Assembly: GCA_000697055.1 (NCBI GenBank)
Contig: JNDT01002242.1
Span: 124,001-188,000, forward strand
Direction: 5' to 3'
Origin: Saksenaea vasiformis B4078
Taxonomy: Eukaryota; Mucoromycota; Mucoromycetes; Mucorales; Saksenaeaceae
DNA length: 64,000 nucleotides
Part shown: positions 11,846 to 22,410 of the stretch, one piece after another
Numbering within the stretch: position 1 is the stretch's first letter
How the letters are laid out: each line of letters opens with the position of its first letter
Notes under the pieces: generated by a model
Databases searched by the model: none
What the model was told of the DNA's origin: nothing
What the model saw: the letters and a program-made list of their open reading frames with translations, nothing else
Made by a program: the position numbers and the translations under genes

Positions 11846-13489
11846 GAAAATGGAAACTTCCTTAACCATGTACATTTTAAAGTCTTCGGTCAAGATACAT
11901 TTACGACCAACCTGCTCACAATTGTCAAAAATAGTGAGAAATTCAATCATCGTTAAAAGTGGGTACTCCAACACTACAAATATTGTAGTTCAGTGTCTTC
12001 ATGAGTACGAGCTTCAGTACAGGAGAATTTTTCAACGGAAAAAGGGCTCTGAAGAACCCTACATAAGGATTTTTGACATGTATCAATGCAAACGAATCTA
12101 AAATGCAAATGTCAATTAAAAGATTACATGAGGTACGGTTAAATCATAAAAAAAGAAAGAGAGCTAAACGTTGTTGAGAAATTACCAGCTCCAGTAGGAT
12201 CGTCAGATCAAACTAGCAACAACTCACGGTTTCCACATAATATATTCGAACTGACAGACTCGGCTATGTCGATTCCACGATATACAATCTTCGAAACTCT
12301 GATTTATAGACGATATGGCTAGTAGTAGGACGAGACTCAAATATATCTATATCCTGCTCGACGATAAAGAGGAGTGTAACCAATGAGGGATTAATGACAG
12401 TGACAGGAGTGGAAGCAAAGAAAAAAAAGCAGGAAAGGCACGCATTTTACAGATTGTGCTGTCTGATGAAAGTGAAAGGAGAAGAAAGTGTTAGTTATAC
12501 CCATTATCAACGCAGTTAATGCTCTTTGGTAGGCAGACAGCCACAAGCAGAGAGCCGAGAATGGTAGGAAGTTCTACTGCTACCTTGACGGGCAAATACG
12601 TTGTAAATGCTATGTTCTAATCAAATATGTACGACAAAAATTCGGGATCGGATAATTCATACCGAGCACTGAAAAAATGAAAGAACGTTGATCTGCCTGC
12701 TTTTATCAGCTTGGACAATAATGATCGTGCCTAGGTGAGCTCCTACTGCAGGCGGAAGAAGTGATAAGTTCAGGACTAAACGAAGTGATGTATGAAACGC
12801 TGTACCCTGCATGGTTACCATATCGGTAGGACATTATGGAAACACACGCATGCTTACAATAACCTCTTCACATAGTAAGCACGAACAGTTATCTTTCAAA
12901 GTTGATCCCACATCGCTGTAGGACACATTGTAGATGCTTACAAGTGAGGCCCTTCCCGTCGATTGTTTTGGATTCAGTGTCGGAGTGCTATAGGATGGGA
13001 CAGCAGCATTTCAAAGGTAAAAGGGTTTTAAATTGGTTTCCATGAAAGATAACCTATCGGATCGGCGTGTCAGTAGAACCATTCATGATAGGGGCAGGAG
13101 GAAATGATGAATAGTGACCCAGGTCCAACCATTACCTCTTGCTCCGACAACTTTGATGGTACGTTGAAACCCCGCCCACCGATTTGATCGAAATAAGCTT
13201 TGGTGGCTAATGATACTCATCACTGGAACAGAATAATACAAGCATTGGGATTGATATCTACAAAGAAAAGCAATGATGTAAGCAAAGTAATAGTAGCAAT
13301 TCATGTTTTTGTCCCGAACCTATGAATCATGATAACATACACCTGGAATGAGTCATACCAATCAGAGAGCCGTATTTGTGTAGCGGAGGTTCGTTGCATA
13401 GATCAGGGACACATTTGGCTAATGTGATTGGTTACGGGACGTGATGAATCGCCTTTGCTCAACGCATCGTATTTCCATTCACACATTGG
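11846..13489. other. no gene resolved
   Basis: A mix of short frames downstream of the decayed element, including an 83-residue frame at 11850-12101 that may be part of it. No domain or convincing exon chain is seen up to the ILV5 promoter. Confidence 0.45.
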
Positions 13490-13497
13490 TATAAAAG
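13490..13497 (+). promoter_or_regulatory. TATA box of ILV5
   Basis: TATAAAAG lies 61 bp upstream of the ILV5 start codon, a usual position in this window, where the lipase and small secreted protein genes show TATA boxes 50-65 bp before the ATG. Confidence 0.6.
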
Positions 13498-13550
13498 CGT
13501 TCAAGATTAGGCTTCTGATTTCCAGTTGTTATCTTTCCATTTTTTCTACA

Positions 13551-14901
13551 ATGGCCTCTCGCGCTTTTTCCACCGCTTTGCGTACCGCATCCCGTTTTGC
13601 TCGTCCTTCCGTCGCTCGAACTTTGTCCGCTCACGTGCGACCTGCAGCTGTCAAGGCTCCTACTGCTATTGTAAGTCAACAAAGGCGGAATAGACGTATT
13701 TACTGACATGTTTTAATAGATCCCATCCTATGTGCGCGGATACAAGACTCTGAACTTCGGCGGCACTGAGGAGACCGTGTATGAACGATCGGACGTTCCC
13801 AGAGAAAAGCTTCTTGAAACCTTCAAGGATGATACCATCGCTGTCTTGGGTTATGGTCCTCAAGGTCGTGGTCAGGCTCTGAACTTGCGCGATAACGGTG
13901 TCAACGTTATTATTGGTCAACGTGAAGGCAAGACTTATCAACAGGCCATCGAGGAAGGCTGGGTTCCCGGAAAGAACCTGTTCCCTGTGTTGGACGCGGT
14001 TGAAAAGGGTACAGTGGTCATGAACTTGCTCTCCGACGCGTACCAAAAGGATATCTGGCCTCAGATGAAGCCTTTGATCACTCCTGGAAAGACTTTGTAT
14101 TTCTCTCACGGTTTCTCCATCGTCTACAAGGATCAGACCGAGATCGTTCCCCCTAAGGGTAAGTGAAGTCGTAGAGAAGTTGGATCATCTAATCTGAACG
14201 TGATTGTTTCAGACGTCGACGTCATTCTCGTTGCTCCAAAGGGTTCTGGATTCACCGTTCGACGCCTGTTCCAGGAAGGCCGGGGTATTAACTCCTCGTT
14301 CGCTGTGTACCAGGACGCAAGTGGAAAGGCCAGAGACCGCACTATCGCTCTCGGCATTGGTATTGGTTCCGGTTATATGTATGAGACTACGTTTGAGAAG
14401 GAAGTGTACTCGGACTTGTTTGGTGAGCGTGGTGTGTTGATGGGTGCCATCCAGGGTCTTTTCCAGGCTCAATATGAGGTTTTGAGAGCAAATGGTATGC
14501 GATGGGAAGAATACAATGAGAAGAATGCTAATAATATATTCTGTATAGGTCACTCCCCCTCTGAAGCATTCAACGAGACCGTGGAAGAAGCCACTCAATC
14601 TTTGTATCCTTTGATCGGTGAGCGTGGTATGGACTGGATGTACTCCAACTGCTCAACAACTGCTCAGCGTGGTGCCTTGGACTGGTGGCGTCCTTTCCAT
14701 AAGGCATCCAAGCCTGTGTTTGAACAGCTCTATGCTTCGGTGAGAGATGGTTCTGAGACTGCCCGTTCGTTGGACCGCAACTCCAAGCCAGATTACCGTG
14801 AAAAGTTGGAAGAAGAACTCAAGGAAATTCGTGAGTCTGAGCTGTGGAGAGCTGGCCAGACAGTGCGACAGCTTAGACCCGAAAACGCTGGCAAGGACTA
14901 A
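13551..14901 (+). CDS. ILV5: ketol-acid reductoisomerase, mitochondrial
   Basis: Second enzyme of valine/isoleucine synthesis: NADPH-dependent isomeroreduction of acetolactate or acetohydroxybutyrate in the mitochondrial matrix. Four exons: 13551..13670, 13720..14158, 14213..14494, 14549..14901; introns of 49, 54 and 54 bp. The protein has 397 residues, usual for fungal Ilv5. The first 40 residues (Arg/Ser/Ala-rich, MASRAFSTALRTASR) look like a mitochondrial presequence and end at intron 1. The Rossmann motif is LGYGPQGRGQALNLRDNG, followed by the conserved core PPKDVDVILVAPKGSG across intron 2. The last intron (14495..14548) is a multiple of three without an in-frame stop, so a naive frame reads through it; splicing it restores the family motif ANGHSPSEAFNET. 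The glycosyltransferase and phosphatase genes lie downstream, and no shared regulation is visible. Confidence 0.96.
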
Positions 14902-15863
14902 ATTGCGCTTGCCATTCCCCTATTCCCATAATATCTTGTACAAAAATTTTATGATTAACATTCAAAATTTGCAATTAAACGTTACACCATTTTCCTGGTG
15001 AATTGGTGTAAGCCTCCAATAAAGTTAGAGTTTCATAGCCTTATCTACATGTGGATCGAAGTGACGACGAAATAGCAACGGATAGATGTAATGGCAAGAT
15101 CTACAATGAACAGACCGATAGAACCATCTTCTGGAACACGACTGTTCAGATCCTTACGGGTCAATATCGAAGTGTGCTTGATTCCGATAACTTCAGAATG
15201 GGGAAATATATTGTTGCAGAGAAGCGGGCATCTGTGCATGTTCTTTTAAAACGACCTCATTATTCACGTTCCAACATATCGCATCGTTTCTCCAACTATT
15301 GTCTGATAATGCAGAACTGTTGACTGCCGCATGGACCGCGAGTAGCATCCCTTTTGCATCTTTGTTTATCTTGCTCCCTCTCTTATATCTCTTTTAAGAG
15401 GACAAGGCGAATATCTCGGCTCCGTTGTCGTCATTTTGATAGATGAGAATCTTCTGGTTTCACTTGTAATTGATAACACTATCCAGTAGCACGGCGTCGT
15501 GGTGAGGGAGATCTGTTGTGGAAGAACTGTTGTTGTTTGAAAGCAGGCTACCATGGTTTTCAAACCGGTATCCGCTCTGCTCGAAAAACTCTTGCGCCTG
15601 TGCAACTAGAGATCACTTTGCGTGTAGAGAAATCAAATATTGGATTTGAATAAGCATTTGCGTCACTAAATGAACTTATCTGTTCAAACGTTATAAATTT
15701 CGTGTCCATCTGGGCTCAAGTTGGTGTAAGCGAAATATCTATTTGTCGCCAATTCAGACTAACTGCCATACATCTAACAAGCCATAAAAGATTTACAACC
15801 GTTACGGTACGCTAAGGTCTGACGTTCAATAGCGTTAGGGGAAAGCGGGATATGTGCTATTTA
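14902..15863. other. ILV5 3' region and unresolved intergenic sequence
   Basis: Short frames only. The ILV5 3' UTR must lie at the left end. No further gene is supported. Confidence 0.5.
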
Positions 15864-16212
15864 TCATCTAGCTGACAACATCAAGATTAAAAGCGCTCGT
15901 CGTAGAGCTTCCTTTGAGAAAAGAGACATGCAAGTCTGCAGCGACGATCTTGATAACACTGATGGGTGTCTTGTCCACTGCAAAAGGAAAAATAGATGTT
16001 ATACTTAAACAAAGTCTGAACAAATACATACTTGTGCTAGATACATTTTTTTACGATAATTTTCACTGTTGGAATTGGTTATTCCCACAACTTGGGCTGT
16101 GGAGTCAGTAAGCTTTAGATACATAATAACAGTACGGGTAAAACTTACATTGCGCAATACGGAAGATGGCTTCCATAGATAAGCTTGATACATAGTTATA
16201 TTTTGACGGCAT
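15864..16212 (-). CDS. possible small three-exon gene, unknown function
   Basis: Minus-strand candidate starting at the ATG at 16212 (MPSKYNYVSSLSMEAIFRIAQ). Two strong introns are visible: one with GTAAGTTTTAC donor and TTACTGACTCCACAG acceptor, another with GTATGTATTTG donor and a pyrimidine tract ending CCTTTTGCAG. Splicing both gives about 80 residues that end at a TGA at 15864-15866. The final third looks like an amphipathic helix (FSKEALRRALLILML). No family is recognised. The good splice signals are the main support; a different final reading frame cannot be ruled out. Confidence 0.35.
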
Positions 16213-16795
16213 TTTGGGCGGTCGTCTTTTCTTAAGAGAATACATCATGGAGAAGAAAAATTGAATGATGGGAAAAAGCAAAAATTGTTATACAAAGCTC
16301 CAAAGTGACTGGTCTGATTGAACCTGACATCATTTATGCGAAGAGCATTATTTCTTTGATCCTTATCTATACAGAATACAGTCAGCAAAAGGCAATCAGT
16401 ATGTCATACTGCAATCGTTCCTCTTGACGGTGTATGTTCTGGGGGTTCCCTGCTTTAACTTCCTTTTTTTTCCCCGATTGAAATTGATTCGATTGCCTTG
16501 TATAAAGAGACGCGTTGCAAGAATAAACACGTATCAAAAGGAAGAATCGGAGGAGAAAATATTGCTGACTGGATTAGATTAAAACGATCGCTGCTGTCTG
16601 ACAACACAAAAGTCTCTAAAAAAGACACTCCTGTTCCTTCCTTCGACGAGAGATGATGTGTAACGACATAATGTAAGCGGGAATATCTTCTGTTTTGCTA
16701 ATGAATTTTTTTGTCCATAAAAGGCAAAGCATGACAAGCATGGTCTTGAACCCCGCGCGCTTTCCCACTAACACACGGCCGTGTTGCTCCATGTC

Positions 16796-18483
16796 ATGTT
16801 CCGCAACCAGAAGCATCCTTATAGCACGCGGCAGCACTATGGACAATACCTACCTAGATCGAAACCACAGAATGATAGATTCAGACCTGTTTTAGGCTCG
16901 ATCGTGATCCTAGTAATTATGGCTTTCTGGCGCTCATTACCATCCGAACGTCCTCATCAGCAACTTCGTGATCAGCCCGTGTACACAGGCATTCGTCCCT
17001 GTCAAGCACGGTTATGCAATCCTTCTAACCGATGTTCAACATGGTCTCCAGGTCGTTATGGCCCGTCTGAACTCGAACAGAAACACATCTATCTCGATGT
17101 AGAAACGATCGATGTCGATGTTGGATGTCAACTGCTGATCCATGTAGACACCACCGATAGTCCAGAGAATAACTGGATTACAGTTGAAAACAACACAGAT
17201 TATCTTAACGATAAGCGGTATCGAAGAGCGATAGAGATCAATTTAAAAAGTAGAACTAAAAAGAAATGAAGGAACTAGCACAAAACTGACTGCCGAGTAC
17301 GATCTGTATAGGTGACCTTTCCATCCTATCGTCACAACTGGAAAAAGTGATGAACGGTAAAACATATCAGGAGATCAGTATATTGTGATAATGACACGAT
17401 CGTATTTAGACCCAGAACAAGTCAGTCAAGAGCAGATCGTTGTAGTCGCCAATGAACGGGCGTCCGATCATAGGGGTGCTATAGACGTGACACTGATTTC
17501 TCAGTTCTCCGTTAACCGACTGGAAACTTTTAAGAACGTCATCGAGGCATGGGAAGGACCTATTTCAGTTGCTGTGTAAGAAATAGATGCGAATACCCTG
17601 ACTGTTTGGCGTTCTGACGTTGTGTTACAGGTACTTAACCGAACCCGTCGATATCGTTACGTTGCGAACATTTTTCTCCGACCCCAAGCATCTGACACTT
17701 TATTCTCGTGTTAAAGTCAGCGTGATCAAGCCATCGTATAGCAGCGATGAGCGTTTACAGTACCCAATCAATCACCTGCGTAACCTGGCAATTGCTGCTT
17801 CTTCGACACGTTATGTCTTTGTTCTTGATGCTGACTTCGTTCCCTCCAAAAATCTTTATCAGCTAGCACAATCACAGTACCTTCCATTTCTAGAGCAATC
17901 AACCAAACGCCGAGCTCTAGTGATACCATGCTATGCAATTCGCGAAAAGTACAAAGACATGGCTATCCCCTCTACTATGACGGCGCTGCGTGATCTCGTC
18001 AGACAAGATATTGCTTACATAACTGACCCTGGCGCTGGTCATGGGCCGACGCTTGCAAAGGAAGTTGCTCTAGGACGGTCAGTGAAACGTGGTCAGATGT
18101 ATTACGAAGTCTGCTATGAGTCACAATGGGAACCCTATTACATCGTTCGCCGTTCTGCTCCTCTTTACGACGCACGATTCCGGGGCCAAGGCGGAGATAA
18201 GCAATCCCACGCATTGCAGCTTAATGCGGAAGGCTATCGTTTCTTAGTTGCACGCGATACGTTTATGATACACAAAGATCACCCGAAGATGGGTTGGCCA
18301 GGTGGCGGATTTGAAAAGGCACAGAAGGAAATCAAAACTTGGACCTATTTTGAAGGGTTTATGCGGGAGATGGAGCAGCTTTATGGAAATAATATGCGGT
18401 GGCCAAGGGCATGTCATGCAATGGCGATTGGGTGGCAAGAGCAACGGAGAGGCACGGTTGGTTTGGCTGCCGGTACAGCCTGA
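16796..18483 (+). CDS. glycosyltransferase family 49 (LARGE/B4GAT1-like), type II membrane protein
   Basis: Predicted Golgi glycosyltransferase of the family that includes the LARGE and B4GAT1 C-terminal domains (often named glycosyl-transferase for dystroglycan in fungi). The donor and acceptor here are unknown. Model: 16796..17217, 17298..17356, 17410..17575, 17631..18483, giving 499 residues; the last two introns are firm, the first (80 bp, acceptor CTGCCGAG) is tentative. A short cytosolic N terminus precedes one membrane anchor (VLGSIVILVIMAFW, about residues 37-50), then a stem. The catalytic domain starts at IDVTLISQFSVNRLETFK and continues GPISVAVYLTEP across the third intron. The DxD metal-binding motif is in FVLDADFVPS; a later family block is GGDKQSHALQLNAEGYRFLV followed by IHKDHP. 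The C-terminal end is usual for the family. Confidence 0.85.
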
Positions 18484-18551
18484 GCGGCAAGTTATTTTAT
18501 ATTCATAATTTTATTGCATTTAATTCACGTATTGTATTCATCCTAACGAAA

Positions 18552-19608
18552 CTAAAGTGTGATGGGGACAGCATCACGGTCATGTTGGCCGAGATCACCC
18601 AGTTGCCACTAAAGAACGCGGTTGAGGATTAAGAAGGCAACATCCTATAACTTACATTATCTTCAATGGTTCGCAAGAGGGAATAGTGGTTATAGCGTTT
18701 GTTATCTTTCTTGGTGGTAGCATTGCGATGAAAATCTGGGCCAAACAGGATAGTCATCACTTTATTGCTTTTAGTGCTGCCATCGTCTTCGTCAAACGTA
18801 ACGACAAACATGGTATTCTTGTGGAATGCTGGTTTAGCGATACGTGGCTCCAAATACTTCTCAAACCATTTTGAGGCATATGTCATATCTGTGTCATGAG
18901 CATCGTTATTGATCTTGCAAGGAAAATAAGTTGCACAGTTCAGTCATTCCAACTTGCTTCCTTACATTGGGGGTATAGAATACATATTGAGGTACTTGGT
19001 CATGCGCAATGTCTATGTCCAACTGTTTGCTGGAAACAATCTTTGCGCATCGTTCCTTGCTGTTAGCGATATTGGTGTATGAAATGAATGGATTGTGCTT
19101 GCGTGCATAGTTGCCAATATCCATCTTCTTATTGCAGTTTCCAGGATAGTCTTCTTGGTACGTTTTCCAAGATATACCTTTTCCTTCTAGTAGGTCAATA
19201 ATATTTCTTCGATCAATGTCGGATTTATCATTTTCATTTGTCCCTTCCATCGAACCGCTTGTCAGCGCGATCTAAGAACACTTTTAAGCAGACGAGACTA
19301 TCAGCTATTTTCAAACCATACGTAGTTGGGCTGCGACGGATGTGTCATAGCAAGATAATTTGTCAGAATAACACCTATGATCTTGTTACGGCTTAAACCT
19401 CTTTCACTATTTAGTTACCATTGTATTTGTCTGCCAAGGAAGAAAGGTAACGGTCCTTGGCTGCCACAGTATACTTTTGGTTTTCGAAGATAAATATCAC
19501 GACTCGATCGAAGTAACGACCCGGTACAAGCTCAGAGCGTTCCTCGAGAATCGGAAATGCGAGAAGTAACGGAGAAAATATCCAAAGACACACAAGAGCT
19601 AGATGCAT
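18552..19608 (-). CDS. secreted phosphoesterase / acid phosphatase family protein
   Basis: Member of the phosphoesterase superfamily PF04185 (acid phosphatases and phospholipase C-type enzymes); likely secreted, hydrolysing phosphate esters. Five exons on the minus strand: 19419..19608, 19322..19374, 18966..19271, 18656..18913, 18552..18608; introns of 44, 50, 52 and 47 bp, all GT-AG, giving 287 residues. The signal peptide is MHLALVCLWIFSPLLLAFP. Family motifs: FIFENQKY near the N terminus, AMTHPSQPNYIALTSGSMEG across two introns, QYVFYTPN, then HDTDMTYASKWFEKYLEP, FVVTFDEDDG, and the C-terminal WQLGDLGQHDRDAVP. The start was chosen because it directly opens a good signal peptide; in-frame upstream ATGs (to 19716) would bury it. 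It is convergent with the glycosyltransferase gene, with only about 70 bp between stop codons. Confidence 0.88.
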
Positions 19609-19887
19609 GTTTCTTGCTATAGGCTGTTTCTTGATCTCCATTTTATATCCCCAGTCCATCTCGAGATGGCCCCTATCATCTGTTATTACCATTTGCTGTG
19701 TCACCATGGCCTGCAACGATGGACACGCGTGGTATCATTTGTTTCCTGTAAGCTGATAGTCACCCATCCAACCCGAACAATTCAGAATTAGTAGCATCAG
19801 CCTATAGTGCATCGCTTTCCATCATCCCTCACGCATGCAGCACCAAACGCCATCGTATCATGGGAAACAGTTCATATTTACTATTTA

Positions 19888-20436
19888 TTACTTTAAGATA
19901 TGGTAGACGGTTGAAACGGTGGTACCCAGCAAGGTGAGCAAACCAAGATATCCAAAGGAACCGCGGACACGCTTTGCCGGTTCACCTGTGGTGTAACTCT
20001 TGACGTAAACGATGCGGCCGAGAATCCAGACTGCGGCTGCTCCGGCCGAAACTTCAGGATATCGGATACCTCCAATGAGCAAGAGGGTGGACAGCAACGG
20101 CAGCTGCTCAAGTGTGTTCTGATGGGATCGCTGGGTACAATTGAAGATGTGTTTCCTTGGGTCCTTTTCGGCTTCCGCTTTCTCGGCATAGGCTAAATTA
20201 ACAACCGCATAAGTAAGCCAGTAAGGGGTCATTCTTCATGTCTATACAAACCATATGGGTACGGCACACCAGCGGCTTTACGGGCACCAGCGACTTTAAA
20301 TCCTAAGGTGAACGTATAGAAGGAGGCCGCAGCAGCAGCACCAAGGACCTAAATTTCGGTAAATTTTCGATACGGTTTTGTTTTCCAGCATTCAACTTAC
20401 GTAGCCATACTCTTTAGGGATAACGATACCGCTCAT
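19888..20436 (-). CDS. MAPEG family protein, microsomal glutathione S-transferase 3 type
   Basis: Small membrane protein of the MAPEG family, closest in motif to MGST3: glutathione conjugation or peroxidase activity in ER or outer mitochondrial membrane. Exons: 20401..20436, 20252..20348, 19888..20192; introns of 52 and 59 bp. It has 145 residues, the normal family length. The hallmark FNCTQRSHQNTLEQLP is present near residue 66, where the Asn/Glu/Gln residues serve glutathione binding in the family. Four membrane segments are visible: around residues 13-30 (VLGAAAAASFYTFTLGFKVAG), 75-95, 100-115 and 123-142. Exon 1 encodes only 12 residues (MSGIVIPKEYGY). It is transcribed towards the phosphoesterase gene in the same direction. 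Confidence 0.9.
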
Positions 20437-20637
20437 AATTGATTGTGTGTGGAAAGGATGTTGGATAGAAACGAAGTTTCCCAGGCCTGATATTTAAAAA
20501 CCAAGACTTGATGGCGCGTCCTACCAAATTAGGAGTTGAGTTTCATCTCCGCCGAACTTGAGTCACTTTCCTGTTGAAACAAGCAGCGATATTGCATTAA
20601 TGGTTCGTGCTCCGCCAATGGTATACTATTTTTCCGT

Positions 20638-21141
20638 TTAAAATGATTGGATGAGGAGTCCTTTTTGTCTGCTGTTGCTGATCAAGGATAAAGAGTTCAA
20701 GAAGTCACCCAATTTGGCATGAGGGTTATGTAGATGATCTTCTTTCAAGATCAAATGGACCGTTAACAATCTCACATCTCTCAAACGTCCATCCAAATCA
20801 ACGGCGACTATATATCTAGGTTTACGAAAGAACGGACGTTCAGCATAAGGTTCCTGGTAGACGATTTTCAGCAGATAGACCTCAATAGGTCCACGATGCG
20901 TGGTTGCTTTGACTGGGCAAACCTCGATCCGATATCCGATGTCCACGTCCTTCTTGGCTGTGGTTTTGAGACGCTCCGCCTCCTAGGTGGAGATCTCGCA
21001 GAAGACATGTTAGCGTTGTCAAACATTTTCAGAGAAAAAGGTAATCGTTGCCACCTAACACCTATAGAGTGACCTATCATCGCTTAGATGTCATACACAA
21101 GTTGATGAGAAAATGTAACAATGCAGCCTTCTACAGATATC
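20638..21141 (-). CDS. hypothetical protein, 5' end unresolved
   Basis: Three linked exons are visible on the minus strand: 21099..21141, 21025..21054 (30 nt, VATITFFSEN) and 20638..20982, joined by 44- and 42-bp introns with acceptors GTGTTAG and CACCTAG. The terminal exon encodes 114 residues beginning EAERLKTTAKKDVDIGYRI. The product is mixed alpha/beta-looking with no membrane segment. The first visible exon starts after CCTGACAG and needs two bases from an upstream exon I could not place. The gene diverges from SDO1, so the roughly 290 bp between them should hold both promoters. Family not recognised. Confidence 0.55.
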
Positions 21142-21431
21142 CTGTCAGGACCCGACTCAACTCGTTGGCTTTATTGTACGGCCTAGCTGTATTTCACTCG
21201 TGCAGTAAACCAGTTTTTAACATGTGAATGCGTCATAGTGGGACAACATGACGACTTGTGGAACTCTTTCACCTATGCTCCTTCCACTTCAGTTGAAACG
21301 CAGTAGCTCAATTCCTTGTCCGGGCGAAACGCATGATATTCAGTGACTGCGGCAGTGTAAAAAATTGAAAAGAAAATCGTAAGGCACCTCGCAGACAACT
21401 AATCTCTTATTAATCAAATCATTATATCACC

Positions 21432-22410
21432 ATGGTCATTCAGCAACCTAATACACAGATCAAGCAAGTAACGAAGCGTTGGAATCCTTAGAAGTTGCTT
21501 ATACGAGTTGTGGATAGACTGACAAACGTATCGGTTGTTCGATTACGAAAAGGCGGCAAACGATTCGAATTGGCATGTTACAAAAACAAAGTGCTCGAAT
21601 GGCGATCCAACGTGTCAGTTCATGTCTCCTACGCGCAAGCGAAAATACTAACAGTAGAACTAGTGAAACGGATCTGGATGAGGTTCTTCAGATTCACAAT
21701 GTGTTTTTGAATGTCTCAAAAGGTCAGGTCGCAAGTAAGGGCGATCTAGAGAAATGCTTCAGGACAGACGATGTTGATAAAGTCATTCAAGAGGTGAGCC
21801 GCCTTATAATATAGAGATAGTTTACTAAACTGCCATGTAGATCCTGAAAAAAGGCGAACTCCAGGTGGCTGAAAAGGAACGATCTAACCAGCTCGAATCC
21901 ATGTGGAGAGATATTGCAAACATTGTCACAGATCAATGTGTAAATCCACAGACCAAGAGACCTTACACAGTGACGATGATTGAGAAGGCTATGCAAGATC
22001 TCCATTTGAGCGTAAATCCTAAACGAAGTTCGAAGTCGCAAGCCCTGGATGTCATTAAGCAACTACAGCAGAAGCAGCTTCTGCCGATCCAGCGTGCACA
22101 GATGCGACTGCGCATTACAGTGCCTCAAAGTAAAGAAACCAAGGGTCTGCGGGAGAAACTGCTTGCGCTGATCACTTCTGCGGAGGATGAAGATTTTGAG
22201 TCAAGTGAATATGAACTGGTAACAAAAATATCTTTTTCTTTACAACGGGAATATGGCTAACGGCCCTGTCTTTATTCTTTTCAGATTGCTCTTGCCGATC
22301 CCGGTCAGTACCGCGTGATCCATGATCTTTTGACCAATGAAACGAAAGGAAAAGGTCAACTCGAGATCATGAATCTTCGTGAAAAGGAGGAGGGAGATGA
22401 GAAATTCTAA
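21432..22410 (+). CDS. SDO1: ribosome maturation factor SBDS/Sdo1
   Basis: Orthologue of SBDS/Sdo1, which with the GTPase Efl1 releases eIF6/Tif6 from the pre-60S subunit in the cytoplasm. Five exons: 21432..21463, 21518..21613, 21664..21793, 21841..22218, 22285..22410, giving 253 residues (human SBDS has 250). The N-terminal domain reads [20 protein letters not shown] and [12 protein letters not shown]; then [20 protein letters not shown], the helical domain [19 protein letters not shown], and the C-terminal ferredoxin-like domain RAQMRLRIT to the lysine-rich end. The first intron must be a GC-AG intron: the donor GCAAGT at 21464 gives IKLTNVS, whereas the neighbouring GTAACG four bases on shifts the frame. 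The stop codon abuts the MON1 stop on the other strand. Confidence 0.95.

Noticed and set aside
21468..21517. Canonical GTAACG donor for SDO1 intron 1
   Set aside because: It shifts the frame and destroys the conserved IKLTNVS motif; the GC donor four bases earlier restores it.
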